This document shows, piece by piece, positions 12,190-25,100 of a stretch of DNA of 64,000 nucleotides (positions within the stretch are counted from its first letter, which is position 1; the number at the start of each line of letters is the position of its first letter). The stretch spans positions 22,353,522 through 22,417,521 of the forward strand of contig JAVLUZ010000145.1 in the NCBI GenBank assembly GCA_036768485.1, read 5' to 3'. This DNA comes from Mermis nigrescens (Eukaryota; Nematoda; Enoplea; Mermithida; Mermithidae). The notes beneath the pieces were generated by a model. The model did not search any database. It was given only the letters and a program-made list of their open reading frames with translations, and was not told the origin of the DNA. Made by a program: the position numbers and the translations under genes.

Positions 12190-14910
12190 TGCCTGGTCCT
12201 TCTTCCCATCCAGACCCATATTCAGGATTTCACTTTGAGGGGTCAAGACCAAAATTTTTAAAATTATAAGGGGGAACAAAGGATTACTTTAAAAAGACGT
12301 TTTATGACCCCTAGAGCTGTACACTTTGTAAATTTTGCTACTGAAACACCATAATATGGGCATTCGCGTATCTGGTTTACATATGTATTTAGATAGTCAT
12401 ATTTATAAGGGCGTATGTGTGCAGTCAGTAGTATTTGAGGAAACAAAAGAAAGCTGCTGGCAATCGGATCCGAAACATGGACCTCTTGATTCAAAGTCCA
12501 GAACCATAACCAATCGTCTAAGGCTGGTTTATTTCGATAAAGAACAAAATTTTGTGAAAAAGCGCCTCAACGCTGAATCGTAATGTTGAAATTTTCATAA
12601 AATCAGCCTAATTTTGGTTCTGAAATCAGTATAAAAATATTCAAACTTATCACTTAATTTCTTCATCATCTCCAGAAAATATCTAACATTTTAGCTTCTT
12701 GCATGGATGTCATTTTCTGCATAAAACCTACAAAAAACAGAAGACAGATGCAGAACATGCTTTAGGTTGTTTAAAGACCGAATATGGAGTGTTTTAATCT
12801 TGCACTTGGGTATAGAAAGATTACAAATATGTATAAAATTCGGCGCAAAGCGTCAAATTTTTTTTGATTTTTTGCGAAAAGAAGCGGGTGAATTCTAGAA
12901 TACATCCATTTTCCAAATTTCAAGAAATAGCGTTTTTATGCGACTTCAATCAGGTATTTTTAACATAAAAGTTGAAAAAACAGACGGAAAAGCCTTTGAT
13001 TGAAAAAAAACTTCGAAAAATTTTATTTTTTTACTTTCATTTCCGTCTGTTTTTTTCAGCTTTTATATTAAACAATCCTATTTGAATTCGCCTAAAATCG
13101 CTATTCTCACCTTAATCAAAATTATCTTTGGGCTCTGTGTGTCTTCAGATTGATGCCAGGGGATGATCTAAGCCTAAGAAAGAGATGGGGCAAAAATTGC
13201 TCGCTTGCTTCACTCGCTCCGCAATTTTTGCCCCATTTGTCTCAGGCTTAGATAATCCCGTGGCACCAATGTGAAGGCACATAACTAAGCCTAAGCCTAA
13301 ATAATAAATATTAGAAGCAACATAAGCAGAAAATGACGCTAGCACCCTTATTTGTCAAAATATATGTAATCCTTCCCTTTCTAATTAACACTAACAAAAA
13401 AGATTGATCACGGGATGGTTTGCATGACGTAATTATTACAATTACTGAAGTCAAAATTCTCACTCACTTTTATATGTCGATATCCGTGCTGATCCAGACA
13501 GTCGTACGCCTTTCAGCAGTCGTGGATAAAATTTCATATATCAATAGTTTCGTTCAAGCGTTCGAAAAATGTGCCACGTCAAAACAAAATCTGATTCCCA
13601 TATCAATAACCGCTGTCAATACGGCCAATTTCAATGCTCTGCCACCTATCAGATTTTTAATACGGCTCCTTCGGTACTAATTGTCAATCTTGTACCAATT
13701 GTCAGAGTTTCGCCGAATCGTTGTATAATTCTTTAATTTTTGTAAGATTAAGGTACATGCTTAGAACGCAGCAACTGCGCAAAGCATAAACAACCTTGAT
13801 CACAATCCAATATATGAAATGCATGTTACACAGCAGCAAGGTAGAGCGTAAACAAGCGGAATAAGCAATTCTAGCGTCCAGAACAACGTAAATCACTCAT
13901 ATGATTGAAAAAAATTTGCATAGAAAAGCAACGTCGAATTCCACGTGAGGATAAGGTTACTAATCTAACACCGACCATAATAAACAATTCTCGCGTCCGA
14001 ACAAGCGCCTATCACGTAAATCACTCATGATTATAAAAAATTTGCATAGAAAAGCTACGTCGACTTACACGTGAGCAAAAGATTACTAATCTAACACCCT
14101 ACAGTACATAAAAAATTGTTCAGTCAGATGTGCTCCACAGATCACCTGCCTGTGATGTTAAGCACACCTTTTATCCAATGCATTAGGAACGGAGTGTTCT
14201 ATCAAGGCGACAGTAAATGCGCCTAACTTACATTCTTTTATAATACAGTCATGTAAACTTACATCGACCAGTCGCAGTGTATTTATTTACGTAAGTACAT
14301 AAGTTCGTTCAAGCTATACATAGAAACCAATAAATGGATTGTGGATAGTTGCCTACGTACTTCATAAATGTTCATTGTGTGCACGTATGTACGAATAAAC
14401 CTGTTGTCCTTTCCTTCATAATAAAGTCATCAATCGTCAGCATTAAAAATGCAGACCGTTGATTTGGAGCATTGTTATGAGCTCGATGTTTATATTATGT
14501 GCCTAGATGCTAGTCCTAATTACTTATAAGAGACATTTTTTGGCGATTATAATGACTTTTAGTGATGGAGTTTTACTATTTTATACTGATTCCAGAACCA
14601 AAATTAGGTTGATTCTATGAAAATTTTAATCTTACGATTCATCTTTAGGGTGCTTTCTCCGCAAAATTTTCCGTGGCTAAGCCCCGGAACCCGCTGGAGG
14701 CGATTGGGCGCGCCACATTAGACCCTCCCAGCCATACAAGATAGGGTCCTCCTTGGTTTTCACCATATTGAAGGTATCTGGGTAGCAAAATTTACAAAGT
14801 GTGCTGTTGTTTTCGTAAAACATCTTTTTAAATTTATCCTTTGGTTCCCCTTATGCTTTTAAAAAATTTTGGTCGTGCCCCTGAAACAAAATCCTCAATA
14901 TGGGTCTATG
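12190..14910. repeat. Fold-back element upstream of the gene start
   Basis: About 12190-12350 and 12570-12660 are reverse complements of about 14780-14910 and 14560-14640 (for example CCTAATTTTGGTTCTG against CAGAACCAAAATTAGG). The interior contains a two-copy tandem duplication of ~127 bp (about 13851-13975 and 13978-14100, sharing AAATTTGCATAGAAAAGC and TTACTAATCTAACACC). No coding sequence is recognised. Confidence 0.65.
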
Positions 14911-14999
14911 TCCCCCTGTATTCAAACATGCACATACATATCTATTTTTAAACAAAAAAAATAGAAGAAATTTGAAAAAATCGAGAAAATTGAACAAAG

Positions 15000-15470
15000 C
15001 ATAGTCCAAAAATGTGTATATGGCGCGAATCACCGAAAATTTGATACTTTTAACCAAAAGTGAGCTAAAAACGAGGAGGGTTTGGGAGTTTGTAACCCCC
15101 CACCAAAAACTCTGAACTACCCCCACAAATGTTTTCACCACCCTCAGAATTTGTGATTTTTCGAAAATTTTTAAAAATTTGCTGAAAATCTGCAGAAAAG
15201 TTGTTTTTAAAGCGTTTTAGCTATCTATTTTCTTAGAATTGTCAGATTTTTGGCGCTTCGCGCCATATTACTTATGTTTTAACTATATTTTGTCCAGTTT
15301 ATTCAACTTTTTTGACTTTATTCGAAATTTTTTCAAATTTTTATGCTCTAGAAAGGTAGAGCATCGTCAGAAACGTCGAAAAACGATGTTTTGACGCGTG
15401 TTCACCATTTTTTTGGCCTAAACAAAGCACTTTCAAATTTCACCCCCCCAGAATTCCCTTGCTGTGCGTG
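15000..15470. mobile_element. GGCGC-module MITE (family C) copy
   Basis: A typical member of the ~380-bp family: a segment near ACCCCCCACC/AGAATT, the hairpin TTGGCGCTTCGCGCC at about 15250, a TTTTGTCCAGTTTATTCAA-like segment, GAGCATCGTCAGAAACG and a terminal CCCAGAATTCCC. Other copies are listed at 42595, 43855, 49385, 56070, 60525 and 61850. Confidence 0.6.
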
Positions 15471-16049
15471 TCTGCTGATGATTCTTACTGTATTTTTGAT
15501 GTGTGCTGCAGAGACAGCTGACTTTTGGTGGGTTTACCTCATCTGACACTTACGTAACAGAGTGAAAAATACTCAAGGAAATGGATAAAAAATAGAAGTA
15601 GAAAAAAGAATAAAAAATATGTCAGATAAAATAAAGAACTAGACAAAAATAATGGCCGTTTTGAGCGTTTCTAGACGAGCTTAAGAAATGGATTGAAAAT
15701 TGTAAAAAGTAGGAGAAAGACATGAGAAAAAGGAAAATTGAAACCTTGATTATTCCGCGTAGGTCTTGCCACGCATGGGCCTTTGAGAGAAGAAACATTA
15801 AAGCATTGTAAGAAATACGACGTGAAGCGTCATAAAATGGGGTTGAAAATGATAAAACTCTGTTTTGTCGATCTCTTTAGAGGAATCAAAGAATCTTTAA
15901 TTTTTTATTTTGTAAGATATCTTGTGGAAATCAAATATTTTTCCCATTTCGGCAAATCTTTATCACAGCTAATGGACCTGTATATTAAAATTGATAGGTA
16001 TCGTAGAAATACAGATTTACTTACGAGCAATTTTCTTTTTGCGACTGAT

Positions 16050-16138
16050 ATGAGGAAGTGCGTATATATAGCTTTAGCGTTGCTGCATTTATACGTTTGC
16101 GTCGTCATTCTTTTCCTTCCAGCCGTCTATACCTGTAG
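16050..16138 (+). CDS. TMEM131: TMEM131 exon 1: start codon and signal peptide
   Basis: The ATG at 16050 opens MRKCVYIALALLHLY followed by more hydrophobic residues and PAVYTC, a classic signal peptide with a cleavage-like site. The exon ends at donor AG|GTTTTT in phase 2. This matches exon 2, which needs two carried bases (AG+T gives Ser). The reading frame is open upstream to 15783, so a longer N terminus is possible, but the signal peptide argues for this Met. No TMEM131 homology is visible in the signal peptide itself; the assignment rests on position, phase and character. The following intron (16139-20064) holds a degenerate GGCGC-type repeat (about 16670-16985), a hAT-like element (16997-17734), a GC-rich inverted pair (18641-19310) and a dispersed repeat (about 19330-19540). 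Confidence 0.6.
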
Positions 16139-19100
16139 GTTTTTCGAAGATTATTATTCGGACAAGTTTATTGCTAATCCGTGTAAATGATAAGAGGACA
16201 TGCAGTTTGCGTACATAGTCATTTTATTGCTGTTGGAAAATATCGGCAGCGTGATTTTTGCTCAGGAGATATCAAGTAATTTTATTTTATGTGTAAGTGC
16301 TATGAATATGTAAGTGGTCTTTTAAAAATGTACCTACATAGTTATGCTTATTCAAGGTCCTACATATGTAGAAAAGAGAGCAGGTGGATTTTGATTAATT
16401 TTGCAGCTTATGTAATTAATAAGAGTACGTAGTAAATCTGATCTTTTTCGACTGGATATCAAATTACTGTATTTGAGTTACTTCACAGCTTTGAATCATC
16501 CTTGCAAGCAGGTAAGGCAACGATACGGTCTGGACCTATTTGTTCCAGTGATAGTTTGCCAATTTAGGGTTTATACCGATTAATGGCTAAACGTACTATT
16601 CTGTTTTGAATGAATGACCTTGAACATACAGGATCATAATGGAGTTTAACTATAGGGTTTTCACCCCTCCCGCAAAAAGTTTTTCACCACTCGCCAAAAT
16701 ATTTCCCCCCAGAATTCGCGAATATCCAAAAACATCATAGAAAACGTTCTGGTTTCAGCATTTCAACTATATTCTACTGTAAAAAGTGTCAGTTTTTTCG
16801 GCGTTTCGCACGAACAGCAATTTTTGACTAGATTTTATTGAATTTTTCTTTATTTTTTATTTTTCTACCGTCTAGGAAGAAAGTATCATCAGATACACCT
16901 AAAACCGATGTTTTTGATTCGTATCTATCGTTCTTGAGCCAAAAAGGATTTTTAGAAAACATTTTAGATTTTACCTAGAATTTCCATGCTATGCACCACT
17001 GTTTTTTTGTACGAGACCAAGATTTTGAGTCTCGTACAAAGATTTTTGGAGCCATCTTTGCACAACGTACAAAGTCTTTGTTGGGGCAGAGTAATTGTGA
17101 GTTTAGCCTTTTTTGAGTTTTTATTGAAAAATGTTTGACGCTTTGCGCCGAATATCAAAATTACGATCTATTTAGCTCCAAGCGCGGGCATTAAACACTT
17201 CAAAATCTATCTTTGTGTAATTTTAAGCATCTTTGTACAGACTTAATCATCTTTTACATCTATTTCTACCGTTTTATAAAGATTTTATGCAGAAAATAAG
17301 AACTATTTGATAACTTTACACTGTTTTTTGCCGTTTGAAGATAAAATTGACTTTTTTATCTTTGTGTTTCATTGAATTCACAAGCGAACTGGTGTCTTTT
17401 ATGAGAGTCTGTCAGTTTATTGCAATCGTTGTATTATTTATGATTGTGAAACACAAGTTATTTTAGCTTTCTGAGCCCGAGTTTTATGTGTAAATTCAAC
17501 CAAAAACTCATAAAAATTTCGGCGCGTCACGCCAAACTAATATAATCTGCTGAATTTAGGACGAAGTAAGATTTTTTACGAAGTATGCGGGTCGCGGATA
17601 ACAAACCAGTAGCATGTAAAAATGTGTATATTCATTAGTATATTTATATTATATGTACGAAAATTTTTCGCTCGTACAAAGACTTTTCTGGAGATCTCTG
17701 TACATGTACAAAGAGGCTTGTACAAAAAATAGTGTTATGCACACAAGGGAATAGGGAGGGATGAGAGAACGTATATATTACCCTTACCCAATATCTTGAA
17801 AAATCGTTTTCTGTTCAGGCGATTTTGGAGGGACATAGGCTGCTGCTGCTGGAAAAGTTGTGGTTTTATTGTGGAAGAATTCAGCTCAATTATCCCTAGT
17901 GTTTCTCAATTTCAGCCCCGGCTACCCCTACATTTCCCATCCATGATGCTCCGCCATACATGCACATAGGGGGTGAGGGTGTATTACCCCTCTCTGAAGG
18001 GTCAGCCTGACAGGTACTGTCCGGCGATTTAGAGCTGATGGAACGTTTTTTGCATCATTCCTGAGGTCAAAAGTAGTAAAATGTCAAAATTTTTTGGCGC
18101 TTCGCGCCAGATTAATACTTTTTACTCCAAAAGCGCCAAAAATTGATACATTTTTGCATTTTTAGTGTTAAAAGCTATGTAATGCAGTCAAAATGGACTA
18201 AAAATGCTTTAAAAATACGATGTTACCACGAAAAAAGGTTTTATAGGCTATTTTGATTATTTTGATCGTTAGAACAGCAAAAAAGTCGTGAACGTTAAAT
18301 TTACTGTTTCGGATTTCTGGGATTTCACGCTCTTGCCGACCCTGACCTTGTGCACCTATGTGTTCTGCATGTATGGCCTTATCATTCCATCGACGTAATT
18401 TGACAATTCTAAAATGTCTCACTCTCTAGTCTTCTCTGTAAGGTATTTATGATCAAAGTTGAACTATCTAATATCACTCAACTGATACTGTTAGTATTTG
18501 GCAACTCCAATACCTACCTAGGTAGTAAGTTTTAATCTAGTTTTGTTAACGATAGAAATCTTATTAATCCTGTTAGCTAGAAAAGGAAATAAATATAATG
18601 ACTCAAATGAACAGAAAGGGAAATCGAAAAATGTCTTTTTGACCGGGGCCAGGCCCCCGCGCCGGGGCCGGGACCAGAGACTGGGACCAACCGGGGCCAA
18701 CTATTTTTGCTATATCCCAGATATACCATGTATAAATATGTATTAGGCAAAATGTTACTTATGCAAAACAGCGTCTGGGCAAGTCCATGGCATCCGTTCC
18801 ACATGTATTTCCGAGTTCAATTAATCATCATAGCTTATATAGGCCAAATTTTTTTTCTGCCATTTAAAAAATTTGGCCAAATTCATGTAACTTGCATCAT
18901 TACCAGCCGAATTGCTCATGTTTTAGATCAGACAAATTTAAAATAGCTCAAACAAGGATAGAAATTTCGCGTGCATAATTTATTATGTTAATGTGTAGTG
19001 TCGTTTTCATGTTATTGTGTGTTCTTATAAGTGTTACGCCTTGTAGCATACTATTATTTCGCTTAAACGGCATCAGATTACATGAAACGATTTTAGACTT

Positions 19101-22100
19101 GCACGGCATTTTTACTAATAAGTCCTTACAATCTAGCCAATGATATGCACAGGCGATTATGCACGATTTACCCTCAAAATATCGCCAAAATCCGAACAAA
19201 AAACGTTGAGATAATTCCTAATAATAGGCTGAAATTTGCGTATTTTGGCCCCGGCCGGGGCCGGGGCGCTGAGCCCCGGCGCCGGGGCCGGGGCCTGGCC
19301 CCGGTGCATCCCTAATGTATATAATTTTTCGATCAATATAAACTAATTACAAAAGCAGTTTCAATTAAAACAACAATCATGATAGTTTAAATCGGCATTA
19401 ATACGGACGCCAACTTTTATTTTGTGAAATTACATCACTGTAGGCTGTCCAGAAACCATTTTGTAGCTACTTAATTATGTGCTGAAAATCGTTGCATATG
19501 CACAAAATTTCATGGAAGAGACTATAAAACAATTCTTATTTATGCATGTATACAGGCCCGCAGCCAGGATTTAATTTCGGAGAGGGGAATTTCGAAAGTC
19601 GGATATGTCGAGAACCATACTTAAAAATAAATGCATTTTTGAACGTTTTTCAACGAGCAATGGTAAAGGAAGATTATAAAAATTTTTAAAAGATTTCTTA
19701 GTATATTTTATACTCATACACAAAAATCTATCACTTAAACTATCTGCGCGACCATTCAGTAAAGTCCAAACAATTTTTTAACTTCGTATTTTTACTCAAA
19801 CAATTAATGCGGCGCTAAACGTCGCAACATTTTACGCTTACTAGCTAAAAAATGCGCAAAAAACGTGTTTTGGTGATCTTTTAAATGCACTTCGAGAATT
19901 TTTAGAATGTTTCTTTGGAGGACCCTTGTGAGAAATAATAATTTTTCCTTTCGGGGGGGGTAATTGCCCTTCCTTCCCCCCGTGATTAGGGGCCTGCAAG
20001 TATGTACACCATGTAATGGTAATTTCCGCACCATTGCTGAATTAGCTCGACAGATTAATCTTAGTACGCATAGTTTTCCTGCAAAATATTATTTTGTAGG
20101 TTCCTTTATCCAGACGGGTGAAGCCTTGCACTATTACGTAGATAACAGCCATTGGAATGACGTAAGTTCACATTTTTTGCTCCATTACCCTTGCGCAATA
20201 TATTTTTTACTATTTAGGCCGTGTTTGCGCAAATTTTTCTCGAAAAGTAAGTTCATTCTTTTTATTCGCTCCGAATTTCGTGGCACTTTTCATCGATAAC
20301 ATTTAGCGCAGACAAAGGCCGCGAAGACAAGACGGATAAAAGGGACCGGAAAACTAAAACAAGCTTGCCAACACAGCTGAAATTCGAGCCTCCGTTCTTG
20401 GAGTTTGACACGAGGTTGGTCCACTTTCTTGCGTTTTTCTAATCTATTGTGCCATACATGTAACAAGGGGATAGGGGACTCCCTTATCCAAAGCTGGTCG
20501 TCCTCCCAATTCCCAAAGCCAACAGATTTTTGACCATCCTATTTTTGAAAGAAATTGAAAATCTTGGCTGTTCGTAAGTGTTTTTTGGCTGTTTTTGGCC
20601 AGAATATTGGAGGTCATTTACCCCGTTTCCCTTAAAAATGGCCGGGGACTCCCACCCAAGATTTTGAGCCGTACATGTATGATTATTGCGATTAATTCCC
20701 GAGGCTTAGTTTGCCTAATATCTACACCGGCGGTTCCCAATTTTTGTAAAGAGGAAACAGTCTCTCAAATCCGTCATTTATACTCAGAACTGTTCCTTAT
20801 GTTCTGTGGTGTACTGTTGTAATAAATTTATGTACGAAAAGTCCAACAAGTTCAACAGTTTAGTAGTATATCAGGTGATTTTAAAAATCAGTCGATACGC
20901 TTTGCAAAAGTTTGTGAAATGTCATTTGCCCTGGAGAACCTCGAAAACTTCCGTTTGATTTGTACGCTTCGAGGAACTTGCACACTCATCAGATCACTTA
21001 GCGTCAAGCTAGTCCGAGCATTTCAAAAATAAAGCTTGCAAAATGTTCTTATGATTTACTTCATTTCTGTTGCACTATTTGGCAAACTTACAAAATTTTC
21101 ACCCCTTATAAAAGTTTTGGCGCGAAAATATTCGTGAAAAATCAAAATTTTATGAGTCTAGCTGGAAAATTGATTTAAAGGCCATGACTAAAATAAGCAA
21201 AAGTAAATAATTAATCGCCTTACATTATCTTGAGCGATTTGAGGGGTTTTCATCACACTTAAAAAGTTTTTAACTAAAAAATTGCCAAAAAAAAATCGTT
21301 AAGAAGTCCTGATTTTAGCGTTTTTAGCCTTTTTCAAGCTCAAAAGTGCTAATTTTGTCGGCTAGATAACAATTTTTTTACTATATTCTGTTAAATCTTA
21401 TTTATTTTTTCGAAATTTCTCTAAAAAATTTTTACTGCCTAGAAAAAAAGAGCATCGTCGGAAGCGCCGAAAAATGTTGTTTTTTACGCGTATCCATAGT
21501 TTTAAGCCCCAAAAAGGAATTTAGAAAAATGTTTTGGTTTCACCCCGTACCCCATAATTTCCATGCTGATGGTTATGTATTTAGTATTATCCGCCGCGAA
21601 ACGCTGGAAGAATTTATAAAAATTGTATGCAAATGGTTGACCAGAAACCATGTAGTCTGTCACTATATACAGTATGGGAATTCTGGGGGTAGGCCTAAAA
21701 ATTTTTAAACAAGTGTTTTTTGGGATGAAAAACGGCTATACACGTCAAACACCATGTTTTTGACGTTTCGGACAATGCTCGTTCTTCTCTTGAACATAAA
21801 ATAAAAAAATCTTGAAAAAATAAAAAAATATTGATTGACACAATATAGTCATGAAATGTGTACATATATGGAGTCAAAAAATGTGTATATAGCGCGGAGC
21901 GCTGAAATTTTGAGACTTTTGAGTCAAAAATGAGTTAAAACTCTAAAAAGGATCTTTTTTCACAATTTTGACGAAAAAATCGACAATTGTCTTGGGGTCG
22001 CAGCCATTTTGCGGAGGGTCAGTTCAGTAGCCATTCTGGGGGTCAAAACCTTCTAAGCTCCGTTAGAACACGTATGATCTGCCTGCATTAATTCTTTTCT

Positions 22101-25100
22101 TTTTCTCGACAACTACAGTGGGTTAATGTGCAGCTACGCACTTGATTATTTCGGTAATTATTGGACTATATGGATTTCTGGTTGGTCAATTGGATCATAC
22201 AAGAGCATGGGGTTGAGAGGGGGTTATTACTCCTCCCTGAGCTCTGGAAAAATGATAGCTATACAGCCAACTTGGCCTGCAAATGCATTACTATCCATGA
22301 TTTTTTAGGCTCAGAAAATTAGCTATATAGCCTTTTTGGGCTCAGAAAACTAGCTATATACCTTTTTTAACTCAGAAAAATACCGTGTGAGCTCAAAATG
22401 CTGTATAGTTATCTATCCTGAGTTTCAAAATTTTTTGACTTTAAAAAGGGATAAATAGCTCTTTTAGCCCAAAAAGGCTATATAGCTATGTTTGTGAGTC
22501 CATATAGGCTGCATAGCTAATTTTACGAGCCAAAAAAGGCTTAATAATTGTTTTTACGAAGCACTTAGCTATCTACCAATCTTCGGTTTTCTTCTCTGAA
22601 AGTTTGACCTTGCGCATCTATGAATTCGACGTTCTCTTTTTCATGTGTGTTGTTGACAATCATGTGACTGTTAAGAATTTTTGGGGCTAAGGGTAGTCGT
22701 AGTTCGACACCACAGCATGGGAATTCTGGTGGGGTCAAACCAAATTTTTTTCTAAAATACGTTTTTAGGGTCAGAAACAAATGATAGGCGTCGAAGATGT
22801 CATTTTCAGACGAACGTTTCTGACAATGCTACATCTTTTTAGAATGAAAGGATGCAAAGAAATTTCCGAATAATATAAGATATTAGTGTAAATTGAACAG
22901 AATATGCATATTCAAAAATGAGTATACGGCGTGAAGCACCTAATATTCGATATTCGTGAGCGAACAGATGGCTAAAAAGGCTGAAAACGGCATTTTTTCT
23001 AGTATTTGTTTTGTAAAATCTGGAATTCTGGGGGAGGTAAAAAATTTTTTAGAGTAGGAGGGACGTGAGGTTTTCTATCACCTGAATTTATTTCGTTTAT
23101 TATTCATTTAAAACGCGTTCTATTTTTCTTTGCTCTTGAAAGTAAAGCTATGGAGCAACATTGTTATGAATATTTTAGTCGGTTTTATTCTTATACTATG
23201 CACAGAGTGCCACGAAAATATTAGCTGTCTCTGAAAGCTACCCTAAAGAGTAGGAGTAATAAAAATTAGAAATAATAATTTAAAAATAGGAAAAAAATGA
23301 AAAAAGGTAAAGTAAGAAAGAAAAAAATGTAAAGAGTAAAAAATAAAGCAAGTGTGAAAAACGTCAGAAAAGTGCGTGTTTAAATATTGTGTATAGCAGT
23401 GAAAGCTTTAAAATTCTGTATTTACTGTTGCGTAAAGGAAACCGCGACTCCACAAAACCATTGCAAGGAAATTTGGTGCTCACGAAATCACTAAATCTCT
23501 TAGAGAGAAATTCGATCAGAAAAACCTCGTATAATTTCTTGACTGAGTTATCGAGTCGCGGAGTCATTAAGAAGATTTATCCTAGAAGAATTCTAGAATA
23601 TTATTCAGATGAGTTACTAATTTTTAGCGAAAATTCAGTGCTCGTGCTTCCTCTGGACCGAGATTATGGCGGAACGGCGAAAAATAGAATGCTTGTGACG
23701 TATTTAAAAATATGACAACTGAGTTGCTTTTTTGTCTTTAATGAATAAATCTAGGTACGCCTTAGCGCGTACCTATAATATACTTCGGGTACCCCCAACA
23801 CCTGTGCACCCCTACAGCTATAACGGGACACTTCTGGAAAATGCAGTTTTTTTTAAAAGAAAGATAATAAAAAAATTCGCTGCCCGTGTTTTTTGTTTTT
23901 CTTGAAACTCAAAACTGACTGTGTAAAGAAGGTGTAAAGTTTTTGTGTAACGTTATAACATAGGTCAAATTTTGGGACCTTTTTACTGCGGCATGTGGGC
24001 AACTGAGTATTGATGACTCGAAGGATTGAACAGGATTGGATAATAGAGGGATGAATTCTACAGATGACACTTTTTTTTGTTTTTTGAAATTCGCATTAGT
24101 TATCGAATGGCAGTGTAAAGAGTGCGAAAATCTGGGGGTGAAAAAGCACTTTTTGGTCGAGTTTTCAACCTGCCTATGTCCGATACTAACTCCGGTTATG
24201 AGGTTTTCAAAATGTTTTCTGACAGAAATGTAGAGCGGATTAAGGGCTACATTCTGCATATAAGCAGTCTTCTATGCTCTATGGTGAGTTAGATCCTGGG
24301 GTTTAAAGTTTACACTCTAGTGGATGGTGTAAAAAACGGATTTTAAGTAAGATTTTTCTGCCAAATTTTTCCGCTTGTGAGTCAGTGTAAATCGAAGACA
24401 GCATTAATAAAGTGCCTCTCAGGGACTAAACATCGCAGCAAACCGCATTTAAAAAAACGCAATATTGAGTTATTTATGGGGGTGTACAAGTTCGAAATCA
24501 GAGGTGAAAATGGGCGAAAAAACACGTTTTTCCCGAATTTTGATTGATAAATCATACCAAATAATTTTTGCAACAGAATTTTGGCACACAGGAATGTACT
24601 TCGGTACGGAATTTTAAAGTTTACAGTGTTCTAAATGATGGAAAATACGTTTTTGTTGCGTTTTTTGTTCGCCACTTTCTCCGTCCAGAAGTCGGGATAA
24701 GTCCAATAGAATAAAAATAAAGTGCTTTATATCGGGTGCATGTCAAAGCAAATTGTCTATACATTAATATTTAGCGAGTGTAAAGTCAAAAATTTGGTGT
24801 TTAAAATGCGTTTCTGTCTTGTTTTTTCTGCCTGCTTCTCCGCTTACGAGTCAGGGACACGTTTATCAAGTCTAGAAATGGACCAGGAACCAAATTTGAT
24901 ATGCCAGTCTGGCGCATATGTTTACACTCTAAGGTGTTGTAAAGTAGTTTACACCAATTGTTAGTTTGCCCATAGAACATTATGTAGACTTAATTTTTGC
25001 ATAAATATTAATCGTAATATCGGAACAATATCAAAATTACGAATCTGACTAAAATCTTCTTTACACTAGGTGTTTACATGAAGTTTACACTACATATGTA

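Noticed and set aside
15783..16049. Open frame upstream of exon 1 with FVDLFRGIKESL, which recalls the EI24/EPG-4 N terminus
   Set aside because: Similarity is limited to about 12 residues and the rest does not fit that family. The in-frame Met at 16050 followed by a signal peptide explains the useful part of the frame.
20311..20331. Acceptor inside exon 4 (ACAAG|ACG) or a GT-AC intron to join exon 2 directly to exon 4
   Set aside because: The 29-nt microexon gives fully standard splice sites and correct phase, so these are unnecessary.
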